Assembly: GCA_041690515.1 (NCBI GenBank)
Contig: JAWLHF010000099.1
Span: 1-12,223 of the forward strand
Source: BRH-c25 sp041690515
Lineage (GTDB): Bacteria > Bacillota > Clostridia > Lutisporales > Lutisporaceae
DNA: 12,223 nt
Direction: 5' to 3'
Below, piece by piece: positions 6,580 through 12,223 of the stretch. The notes beneath the pieces were generated by a model that searched no databases, was not told where the DNA came from, and saw only the letters and a list, made by a program, of their open reading frames with translations. Every line of letters starts with the position of its first letter. Positions within the stretch are counted from its first letter, which is position 1. The position numbers were made by a program, and so were the translations under genes.

Positions 6580-6648
6580 AGCAAAGGAGATGGTCTTATT
6601 GCTCTTGCGAAAGCAGGAAGAAGAGCCATCTCCTTTGCTTTTTCCCTT
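6580..6648 (+). terminator. Hairpin terminator; copy B of the dispersed repeat
   Basis: AGCAAAGGAGATGGT (6580-6594) pairs with GCCATCTCCTTTGCT (6625-6639) over 15 bp including one T-G wobble, then TTTTCCCTTTT follows. The interior contains TCTTGCGAAAGCA (6603-6615), matching 12 of 13 bases of the loop region of the hairpin at 5406-5458. It would end any transcript of the small ORF and separates it from the transporter promoter. Confidence 0.7.
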
Positions 6649-6667
6649 TTGCTTTGCTTTGAACTTT

Positions 6668-6696
6668 TTGTAAATAGGATTAAAAATAGTGATAAT
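6668..6696 (+). promoter_or_regulatory. SigA-type promoter for the OPT transporter
   Basis: TTGTAA (6668-6673) and GATAAT (6691-6696) are 17 bp apart, matching 4 and 5 of 6 consensus bases. Transcription would begin near 6703, giving an untranslated leader of about 110 bases before ATG 6816. Confidence 0.5.
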
Positions 6697-6752
6697 ATCG
6701 CAAACTAGACATGGTTTGAGGTGTTGCATTCCAGTAGCGCTTCTCTAACCAA

Positions 6753-6797
6753 AGATTTCATCTATGATTATACATATAATCACAGATATAAAAATCT
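6753..6797 (+). promoter_or_regulatory. Structured leader hairpin upstream of the OPT gene
   Basis: ATCTATGATTAT (6760-6771) pairs with ATAATCACAGAT (6776-6787) over 11 of 12 positions around an ACAT loop. AGATTT (6753-6758) can then pair with AAATCT (6792-6797) below it. The structure ends six bases before the GGGAGG ribosome binding site (6803-6808). No T-tract follows, so it is not a terminator. It may affect translation or mRNA stability, or the symmetric core may be an operator. It matches no riboswitch class I know. Confidence 0.45.
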
Positions 6798-6815
6798 AAC
6801 TTGGGAGGAAGTCAT

Positions 6816-8723
6816 ATGACAAACAAAAATTCACAGGAATTCAAACCCTTTATTCCTGCGAACAAGATAGTGCCGGAATTTACCGTCACATCCATTATAC
6901 TTGGGATTTTATTAGCAATCATTTTCGGTGCTGCAAATGCATACCTGGGATTAAGAGTCGGTATGACCATATCGGCATCTATTCCGGCTGCGGTCATCTC
7001 AATGGGAATAATTCGTGGCATTTTGAAAAAGGAATCAATACTTGAAAATAACATTGTGCAAACAGTCGGTTCAGCAGGGGAATCCTTGGCAGCCGGGGCG
7101 ATCTTTACTTTGCCTGCGATGTTTATTTGGATGAAAGAGTGGGGGATGGGTACACCCAGTATTCTTGAAATCACGGCAATTGCATTATGTGGGGGTATTT
7201 TAGGCACACTCTTTATGATTCCGCTGCGAAAAGCCTTGATTGTAAAAGAGCATGGTGTTTTACCCTATCCCGAGGGAACTGCTTGTGCGGAGGTTCTTCT
7301 GGCAGGAGAAGAAGGTGGAGAAAAGGCTGCAGTAACATTTATCGGCTTAGCAATTGGGGCAGTCTATAAGTTTATTGCTGACGGACTAAAATTATTCCCT
7401 GGTGAGATTGAAACCGAAATTCCGGGATATCGTGGAGCTGCTATCGGGGTGGATGTATATCCTGCATTGTTAGGTGTCGGTTTCATCATTGGCCCCAAGA
7501 TATCCGCATATATGCTGGCAGGAGCTATATTAGGCTGGTTCGGACTTATTCCGCTGATACTCAATATCGGAAGCATGGGTGATATTATCATGTATCCGGC
7601 TACAGATCCAATCAGCCAACTGGGATACTGGGGTGTCTGGGACAATTACATCCGTTATGTCGGCGCCGGAGCTGTGGCATTCGGAGGTATTTTCAGCCTA
7701 ATTAAATCATTGCCGCTGATAGTTGCTACATTCAGGGATTCCATGAAGGATCTGGGCTCGACCAAAAGAGAACAGGGCAGAGAAAGAACAGATCGAGATT
7801 TGCCAATGACGATTCTTATTATCGGTACATTAGCCGTTATTTTAGCAATGATGATGCTCCCCTTTGTACCGGTTGGTTTCGCCGGCGGCTTATTGATTGC
7901 TGTCTTCGGGTTTTTCTTTGCTACTGTTTCTTCCAGGATTGTCGGTCTGGTCGGTTCCTCGTCAAATCCAGTATCGGGAATGACTATTGCAACACTCATC
8001 ATTACAGCCATAACCTTCAAAGCATCCGGTAACGACGGACAGGCAGGCATGATTGCTACTTTGACGGTAGGTGCTATTATCTGCATTATAGCAGCAATGG
8101 CTGGGGATACGTCCCAAGACTTGAAAACGGGTTTTCTGGTAGGTGCAACACCGAGCAAGCAGCAGGTAGGTGAAATGATAGGTGCTGTTGCGTCAGCTTT
8201 TGCAATTGGTTATGTTTTGATTCTCCTGAATAATGCATGGGGATTCGGTTCATCTGAGCTTCCTGCACCGCAAGCGACTCTTATGAGGTTGGTTGTTGAG
8301 GGTGTTATGGGTGGCAACCTTCCATGGGCACTTGTATTTACAGGTGTAGGTATAGGAATAACCATCGAATTGCTGGGGCTTCCTGTCCTTCCAATCGCTA
8401 TCGGGCTTTATCTGCCTATTCATCTATCGACGCCTATCATGGTTGGCGGTATCATAAGGGGATTACTGGACAAGAGGCTTGCAAAGGTTGAAGGTAATGA
8501 ATCTGAAGAAAACAGCATCAAGCATAAAATTGAGAGCGGTATCCTATATGCTTCCGGCCTGATTGCCGGGGAAGGTTTGATTGGTATACTGCTTGCAGTA
8601 TTCGCTGTTGTCGGATTAAATACTGCAATAAACTTTAACCTTGGACAAATCGGTGCATTGCTATTCTTCATAGGATTGTCATATTCCCTGATTCATTTCT
8701 CAATATTAAGAAGACACAATTAA
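6816..8723 (+). CDS. OPT-family oligopeptide transporter
   Basis: This 635-residue integral membrane protein imports short peptides, or possibly metal-chelate or modified peptide substrates, by proton coupling. Family hallmarks are ANAYLGLRVGMTISASIPAA (40-59), ENNIVQTVGSAGESLAAGAI (77-96), LPYPEGTACAEVLLAGEEGG (149-168), SSNPVSGMTIATL (382-394) and the bacterial DTSQDLKTGFLVGATPSKQQ (431-450). About 15 hydrophobic segments fill the length, and a charged cytosolic loop lies at about 308-329. Length is typical for bacterial OPT proteins and nothing appears truncated. The start is ATG 6816, seven bases past GGGAGG. An in-frame TTG at 6801 overlaps that site and is rejected. A PqqD-like gene follows after a GC-rich hairpin and is likely co-transcribed. 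Substrate specificity cannot be read from the sequence. Confidence 0.95.
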   Translation: MTNKNSQEFKPFIPANKIVPEFTVTSIILGILLAIIFGAANAYLGLRVGMTISASIPAAVISMGIIRGILKKESILENNIVQTVGSAGESLAAGAIFTLPAMFIWMKEWGMGTPSILEITAIALCGGILGTLFMIPLRKALIVKEHGVLPYPEGTACAEVLLAGEEGGEKAAVTFIGLAIGAVYKFIADGLKLFPGEIETEIPGYRGAAIGVDVYPALLGVGFIIGPKISAYMLAGAILGWFGLIPLILNIGSMGDIIMYPATDPISQLGYWGVWDNYIRYVGAGAVAFGGIFSLIKSLPLIVATFRDSMKDLGSTKREQGRERTDRDLPMTILIIGTLAVILAMMMLPFVPVGFAGGLLIAVFGFFFATVSSRIVGLVGSSSNPVSGMTIATLIITAITFKASGNDGQAGMIATLTVGAIICIIAAMAGDTSQDLKTGFLVGATPSKQQVGEMIGAVASAFAIGYVLILLNNAWGFGSSELPAPQATLMRLVVEGVMGGNLPWALVFTGVGIGITIELLGLPVLPIAIGLYLPIHLSTPIMVGGIIRGLLDKRLAKVEGNESEENSIKHKIESGILYASGLIAGEGLIGILLAVFAVVGLNTAINFNLGQIGALLFFIGLSYSLIHFSILRRHN

Positions 8724-8735
8724 AAACTTTCACAA

Positions 8736-8763
8736 TCGGGGGGATATGAATGTATCCCCCCGA
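8736..8763 (+). other. Very stable GC-rich hairpin between OPT and PqqD-like genes
   Basis: TCGGGGGGATA (8736-8746) and TATCCCCCCGA (8753-8763) pair perfectly over 11 bp around TGAATG. CATTATATAGAGG follows, with no T-tract, so full termination is not expected. The hairpin begins 12 bases past the OPT stop and ends just before the next gene's ribosome binding site. It may protect the upstream message from 3' decay and set differential expression of the two genes. Confidence 0.7.
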
Positions 8764-8782
8764 CATTATATAGAGGTGGAAA

Positions 8783-9127
8783 ATGGTAAAGAAAAAATGC
8801 AGACAAGTTAATTTTTTGGATATGGTGCCTTCAAAAAGTGAAAAGATACGTTGGGTGGTCTTGGAGAATGAGATCATACAAATTCAAATTGACAGGAATA
8901 GTTGGTTGAATCGAGCAGTACGCTTATTCTTCAAAACGCCGGAGATGATAAAAATAGATCTGGATCAATATGGGAGCTTTATCTGGAATATGATGGACGG
9001 CACCAGGAATGTCGGGCACATAGCAGATGAGTTCAAAGCTTGCTTTGGGGAGGAAGTGGAGCCTCTGTATCAGCGATTGGGTACTTACATTAATATTTTG
9101 AAAAATAATGATTTCATAAGGATATGA
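8783..9127 (+). CDS. PqqD-family (RRE-fold) protein
   Basis: The 114-residue protein fits PF05402. The second half carries the typical pattern IDLDQYGSFIWNMMDGTRNV (58-77), then HIADEF, FGEEVEPLYQRL and a closing LKNNDFI. PqqD proteins have a small winged-helix-like fold. In PQQ and other RiPP pathways they bind the precursor peptide and hand it to a radical SAM enzyme. Here residues 1-40 are more basic than usual (MVKKKCRQ), and no radical SAM gene or obvious precursor peptide is in the window. The start is ATG 8783 with GAGGTGG close upstream. The gene follows the OPT transporter by 59 bp including a stable hairpin, so the two are probably linked. It may bind a peptide carried by OPT or serve a modification enzyme elsewhere. 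It is not a PQQ gene here, so no symbol is given. Confidence 0.88.
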   Translation: MVKKKCRQVNFLDMVPSKSEKIRWVVLENEIIQIQIDRNSWLNRAVRLFFKTPEMIKIDLDQYGSFIWNMMDGTRNVGHIADEFKACFGEEVEPLYQRLGTYINILKNNDFIRI

Positions 9128-9177
9128 TACCTGAGAAAACTCAACAGTCAATAAATAGATAGACTATGCAGGGGAGA

Positions 9178-9201
9178 CATCAGATACCTTCGCATTTGAT
9201 G
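9178..9201 (+). other. Small hairpin after the PqqD-like gene
   Basis: CATCAGAT (9178-9185) pairs with ATTTGATG (9194-9201) over 8 bp with one G-T wobble and loop ACCTTCGC. GGGG flanks it on both sides (9171-9174 and 9201-9204). No T-tract follows, so it is at most a weak terminator or part of a leader for the next gene. Confidence 0.3.
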
Positions 9202-9235
9202 GGGCTTAGACATACAGCACCATAAAATACGGAGG

Positions 9236-9264
9236 TTTTTAATCGAAGGATTAAGTAGTATAAT
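9236..9264 (+). promoter_or_regulatory. Possible promoter for the DUF89 gene
   Basis: A perfect TATAAT lies at 9259-9264. The -35 region 17 bp upstream (TTTTTA, 9236-9241) is poor. If real, the leader is about 48 bases and the DUF89-agmatinase-B3/B4 unit is transcribed apart from the OPT-PqqD pair. Confidence 0.35.
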
Positions 9265-9317
9265 ATTCATATGCAGGTTAGAAGGATAATTAACATTCTT
9301 TTTAAGGGGATGTCTAT

Positions 9318-10187
9318 GTGAAAATATCGAGGGAGTGCATTCATTGTCTTGCCAGACAAGCAGTGGAAATAGCAGAAGAAGCGACAAGCAATAAAGCAAT
9401 GCAGGAAGAGATAATAAAGAGGTCATTGAAAGAATTGGGAGAAATGGACTTCAATGAAACAGCACCGGAAATAGCTTTCAGGATGCATCAGCATGCAAAA
9501 AGTATAACCGGCGTAGCTGATCCCTATTTGAGACTAAAAAAGCAGTACAATGAGATTGCCGAAGGGATCTACGACAGGATCATCAGGGAAAAATGGCTGG
9601 ATAAGGCGGAGGATCCCTTTGACATGGCATGCAGGCTGGCTATTGCCGGGAATATTATAGATTTTTCAGTTGGGCTGGAACTGGATCAGTCAGATATTGT
9701 AAAATCTGTAGATGACAGTATAAAACACGATATTTTCGGTACAGGCACGGCTGCTTTGAAATATGCTATTGAAAAGGCAAATAAGGTCATGTATATTGCA
9801 GACAATTCCGGTGAGATCATATTTGATAAGTTTCTCTTGAATTGTATTCCATTAAATAAAGTTACATATGTGGTAAAAGGCGGCCCGATAGTTAATGATG
9901 CGACCATGCAGGATGCAATAAGTACAGGTGTTGCAGCCATGGTAAGGGTAATTGACAATGGGCATTCTGCACAGGGGACGGTTTTAAAGGATTGCTCAAA
10001 TACATTCAGACATGAATTTGATGAAACAGACCTTGTTATTAGTAAAGGGCAGGCGAATTTTGAAACTTTGAGTGATATTGAAGACAAGACTATTTTCTAT
10101 ATGTTGCGGGCAAAATGTAAATCAGTTGCATCAGCTATAGGATGTAAGAGGATGGACTATGTTTTGACCAGTAACCGGGCTATATGA
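9318..10187 (+). CDS. DUF89/ARMT1-like metal-dependent phosphatase (damage-control type)
   Basis: This 289-residue protein belongs to the DUF89 family, whose members are Mn/Co/Ni-dependent phosphatases proposed to remove harmful phosphorylated metabolites. The N-terminal CIHC (7-10) in a SRECIHCLARQA context marks the prokaryotic subgroup. Key family motifs are AGNIIDFS (110-117), YIADNSGEIIFDK (159-171, with putative metal ligands D162, N163 and E166), VVKGGPIVNDA (185-195) and SKGQANFETL (242-251). The length is usual for archaeal and bacterial members. No membrane segment is seen, so the protein is cytosolic. The start is GTG 9318 after AAGGGGA; ATG 9316 reads straight into TGA and is excluded. 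It is 62 bp ahead of the agmatinase-like gene and probably co-transcribed. The natural substrate is unknown; sugar phosphates and damaged cofactors are typical suggestions for the family. Confidence 0.9.
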   Translation: MKISRECIHCLARQAVEIAEEATSNKAMQEEIIKRSLKELGEMDFNETAPEIAFRMHQHAKSITGVADPYLRLKKQYNEIAEGIYDRIIREKWLDKAEDPFDMACRLAIAGNIIDFSVGLELDQSDIVKSVDDSIKHDIFGTGTAALKYAIEKANKVMYIADNSGEIIFDKFLLNCIPLNKVTYVVKGGPIVNDATMQDAISTGVAAMVRVIDNGHSAQGTVLKDCSNTFRHEFDETDLVISKGQANFETLSDIEDKTIFYMLRAKCKSVASAIGCKRMDYVLTSNRAI

Positions 10188-10249
10188 AAAAGGGTTTTGC
10201 ATGAATTGGAATGAGTACGTCACAGAACTAAAATACAGGAGTGAGGTAT

Positions 10250-11176
10250 ATGAAAAAAACAAAAGAAATGATAAAAGAGGCAGCAATATGGGCAGGGCTC
10301 AACAAGCCGGATCTGCCCATACAGGATGCAGATATTATTGTTTTTGGTATCCCTTATGACGGGGGAGTAAGCTTCAGAAATGGGGCAAAAGATGCACCGG
10401 CTGCCCTTCGGGAAATCACCTATACTATAGCACCAACTACAGAGTATTTTGAAGATATATCCGGGCTTAAAATACTGGATATCGGGGATTTTGATTCACC
10501 TGTTCGTGAGAAGTTGTTTGCTGAAGTTGAGAATAAGGTATATGAGCTTGTGAAAAAGGACAAATTCTTTACTATGATTGGCGGGGACCATTCTACGACA
10601 ATACCTGTGCAAAGAGGGATAAACAGGGCTTTGCAAGAGCCTTTTGGTATTATACATATAGATGCCCACTTTGATCTTTGTGATACTTTGGAAGGAGATC
10701 ACCTTTCCCATGGCTCCACTGAACGCAGAGCACTTGAGCTTGATAATGTGAATTCAACGGAAAATATTTATTTTATCGGTATCCGTTCAATTGAAATGGA
10801 TGAGTTGGCGTTTATGAGAAATAATAAGGTTCATGTTATCAATGCCCATGATTTTCATAGATTGGGTGTTGATAAGGTTATAGATGCAGTAAAATCTCAA
10901 ATGGGAGCATTTAAGAAAATATACTTGACCTTGGATATTGATTGTCTCGACCCGGCTTATGCTGCAGGAACCGGAACCCCTCAGTTCGGGGGTCTTTATT
11001 CTCGGGATCTTCTGGATCTTCTTAAAGGGTTGTTTGAGCTTCCTATAATCGGTTTTGATGTGGTTGAAATTGCACCCAAACTAGATCCCTCTCTCACTTC
11101 ACTATTTGCCGGCAGAAAAATCATTACCGAGTGTTGGGGGCATCAGTATAGAAAAATGAAAAAGCATGATGCCTGA
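10250..11176 (+). CDS. speB: Agmatinase-like ureohydrolase
   Basis: The 308-residue enzyme is of the arginase/agmatinase superfamily, which uses two Mn ions to hydrolyse a guanidino group to urea. Ligand motifs are all present: GGDHS (111-115, H114), IDAHFD (137-142; D138, H140, D142), SHGS (153-156) and TLDIDCLDPAYAAGTGTP (227-244; D229, D231), then GFDVVEIAPKLDP with E273. PAYAAGTGTP and FDVVE are typical of agmatinases, giving putrescine and urea from agmatine. Related guanidino-acid hydrolases share these motifs, so the substrate is likely but not proven. The start is ATG 10250, eight bases after AGGAG (10237-10241); an in-frame GTG at 10241 overlaps that site and is rejected. No arginine decarboxylase gene is in view, so agmatine would have to come from elsewhere or from uptake. 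Confidence 0.9.
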   Translation: MKKTKEMIKEAAIWAGLNKPDLPIQDADIIVFGIPYDGGVSFRNGAKDAPAALREITYTIAPTTEYFEDISGLKILDIGDFDSPVREKLFAEVENKVYELVKKDKFFTMIGGDHSTTIPVQRGINRALQEPFGIIHIDAHFDLCDTLEGDHLSHGSTERRALELDNVNSTENIYFIGIRSIEMDELAFMRNNKVHVINAHDFHRLGVDKVIDAVKSQMGAFKKIYLTLDIDCLDPAYAAGTGTPQFGGLYSRDLLDLLKGLFELPIIGFDVVEIAPKLDPSLTSLFAGRKIITECWGHQYRKMKKHDA

Positions 11177-11223
11177 TAATGAGGACGGTTTTTGCTTATA
11201 CATAGATCAAGGGAGGTATGATC

Positions 11224-11925
11224 ATGAAATATACAGTCAACCCCGAAGTATTTGCCCTTAATCCGCGGCTTCATTTCGGAATTCTGATAGGAAAAGGACT
11301 TAACAATAGTGAGTCAACAGCATCGGATGTGGATTTGATGAGGTGTGCAGAGAATTATGTGAGGCAGAGGATTAAGACTGAAGAGCTTAGGGATCTTCCA
11401 ATTATCAAAGAGTACCGCAGCACCATGGAAAAGGCAGGTATAAATCCTAATAAGTATTTGGTATCTACTGAGGCTATGCTGAAGAGAGTGTTGAAGGGTA
11501 ACAATCTTCCCACAATCAATGCACTGGTGGATTTATGCAACGTTGTTTCCTTAGAGAATCAGATTTCCCTGGGAGGCCATGATCTAAGGGATATACATGA
11601 GGACTTGAGTGTTTGCTTCAGTAAAGGGACAGAAAGGTTTCTGCCCTTTGGTGCAACGGAATATGAAGCAGTAGAAGAAGGAGAACTGGTTTTTACCAGC
11701 GGTGATATTGTCCAGACAAGAAAATGGATTTGGCGTCAAAGTGAACTGGGCAAAATGATGTTGGATACAAAAGATGTTTTCTTTCAGCTTGTGGGCTTTG
11801 AGGACAGTAAGGGAAGTCCTTTGATAAACGCCCTTGATTCACTGGAAAAACTTATAGAAGAAAGGTTTGGCGGTACATACCAGAGATTTGTGGTGAATCA
11901 AGCAAATCCTGATATTGAGTTTTAA
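11224..11925 (+). CDS. Stand-alone B3/B4 tRNA-binding (editing) domain protein
   Basis: The 233-residue protein matches the B3/B4 domain (PF03483) of the phenylalanyl-tRNA synthetase beta subunit, which clears mischarged Tyr-tRNA(Phe). Supporting features are KEYRSTMEKAGINPNKYLVS in the first half, then RVLKGNNLPTINALVDLCN (positions about 82-100), VSLENQISLGGHDL, and GELVFTSGDIVQTRKW with the WR.SE.GK segment. Only this domain is present, without catalytic or tRNA-anticodon parts, as in other free-standing members annotated as B3/4 domain proteins. It could act as a trans-editing hydrolase or in another amino-acyl ester reaction. The start is ATG 11224, seven bases after GGGAGG. ATG 11218 is in frame but only one base from that site, so it is less likely. 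It lies 47 bp after the agmatinase-like gene. Confidence 0.9.
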   Translation: MKYTVNPEVFALNPRLHFGILIGKGLNNSESTASDVDLMRCAENYVRQRIKTEELRDLPIIKEYRSTMEKAGINPNKYLVSTEAMLKRVLKGNNLPTINALVDLCNVVSLENQISLGGHDLRDIHEDLSVCFSKGTERFLPFGATEYEAVEEGELVFTSGDIVQTRKWIWRQSELGKMMLDTKDVFFQLVGFEDSKGSPLINALDSLEKLIEERFGGTYQRFVVNQANPDIEF

Positions 11926-11928
11926 TAA

Positions 11929-12003
11929 GTGCCAGGCACCGAACAAAAGAACTTATTAGAGAAAAGTGAAAGTTCGAAAATTCGGTGGCTGGTACCTTTT
12001 ATA
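11929..12003 (+). repeat. Long imperfect hairpin based on GTGCCAGGCACC; likely operon terminator
   Basis: AAGTGCCAGGCACCGAA (from 11929) aligns with the reverse complement of the stretch ending GGCTGGTACCTT (to about 11998), with only a few mismatches or G-T pairs over 17 positions. GAAC and GTTC extend it inside. The 5' end GTGCCAGGCAC is itself a small palindrome. TTTTATATTATTT follows the right arm, so it can terminate the DUF89-agmatinase-B3/B4 transcript. GTGCCAGGCACC-type elements recur between genes in many Firmicutes, in my recollection sometimes near IS200-like or RAYT transposases. Confidence 0.6.
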
Positions 12004-12223
12004 TTATTTACATAATGATGCAATTGGTAATATAATTATCATAATGGATGAGGTGTTGTATATTCAGGGTTCATCAAATTATTTTGCAGTTTTCATACGA
12101 AATTATGAAAACCATATTATTTAATAAAGCGATAGTGTTAACTAATCTATGAAAACTCAGTTTAAGGGAAGAAATGCCAGAGGACATAAAAATGTAACAT
12201 GAAAAGATCCTTCAACCCCTCAA
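12004..12223. other. AT-rich non-coding end of the window with one inverted repeat
   Basis: No convincing ORF, RNA gene or ribosome binding site is seen. GTTTTCAT (12089-12096) and ATGAAAAC (12105-12112) form a perfect 8-bp inverted repeat with an 8-base spacer. A weak promoter-like pair, TTGTAT (12056-12061) and TATTTT (12080-12085) 18 bp apart, lies just before it. This is probably upstream control sequence for a gene beyond the window. Confidence 0.3.

Noticed and set aside
6801..6815. TTG 6801 as start of the OPT transporter
   Set aside because: It overlaps the GGGAGG ribosome binding site (6803-6808) that serves ATG 6816.
8724..9127. A PQQ or RiPP biosynthesis cluster around the PqqD-like gene
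   Set aside because: No radical SAM gene, other pqq gene or short precursor-like ORF is present nearby.
10241..10249. GTG 10241 as start of the agmatinase-like gene
   Set aside because: It overlaps the AGGAG site serving ATG 10250, and the three extra residues are not needed by the family.
3406..12039. Shared 14-mer GGTAATATAATTAT at 3406-3419 and 12026-12039
   Set aside because: Very AT-rich and short. About one such match is expected by chance in a 12-kb AT-rich window, and the flanks do not align.
1..12223. CRISPR array, tRNA, rRNA, prophage or insertion sequence
   Set aside because: No regularly spaced direct repeats, cloverleaf sequences, conserved rRNA segments, integrase or transposase coding regions were seen on either strand.

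Overview
The window looks like a chromosomal stretch of a low-to-moderate GC, spore-forming Firmicute, most likely class Clostridia. The signs are strong GGAGG-type ribosome binding sites, a signal-peptide protein with copper amine oxidase-like N-terminal (CuAO_N) repeats, an OPT-family oligopeptide transporter, a stand-alone PqqD-like protein, and dispersed palindromic repeats between genes. Every gene I accept is on the + strand. No rRNA, tRNA, CRISPR array, transposase or phage gene is visible.

Region 1 (1-3360) is a tight operon entered in mid-gene. It contains the 3' part of an unrecognised gene with a possible PH-like segment, a DUF805 membrane protein, a two-TM protein with tandem TrkA-N Rossmann domains and a C-terminal RyR-like domain, and a 92-residue stand-alone RyR domain protein. 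Gaps are 28, 11 and 1 bp, and a hairpin terminator closes the unit. This is the best candidate for an under-described system: a membrane-bound nucleotide-sensing assembly with two versions of the domain known from ryanodine receptors.

Region 2 (3361-6700) holds independently expressed single genes: a secreted protein with two CuAO_N repeats, a DUF2200 protein, a Cys-rich jelly-roll surface or spore-type protein, and a doubtful small basic ORF. Two intergenic hairpins here (5406-5458 and 6580-6639) are copies of one repeat family. Their stems differ by compensatory changes, and both sit where terminators are expected.

Region 3 (6668-9127) has a promoter and a structured leader, then an OPT oligopeptide transporter, a very GC-rich hairpin, and a PqqD-family (RRE-fold) protein with no radical SAM partner in view.

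Region 4 (9128-12000) is a three-gene unit: a DUF89/ARMT1-like metal-dependent phosphatase, an agmatinase-like ureohydrolase, and a stand-alone B3/B4 tRNA-editing-domain protein. It ends in a long imperfect hairpin built on GTGCCAGGCACC. The last 220 bases are AT-rich and non-coding, with one inverted repeat. Regions 3 and 4 together suggest peptide or amino-acid uptake and salvage, but that link is inference from gene order.
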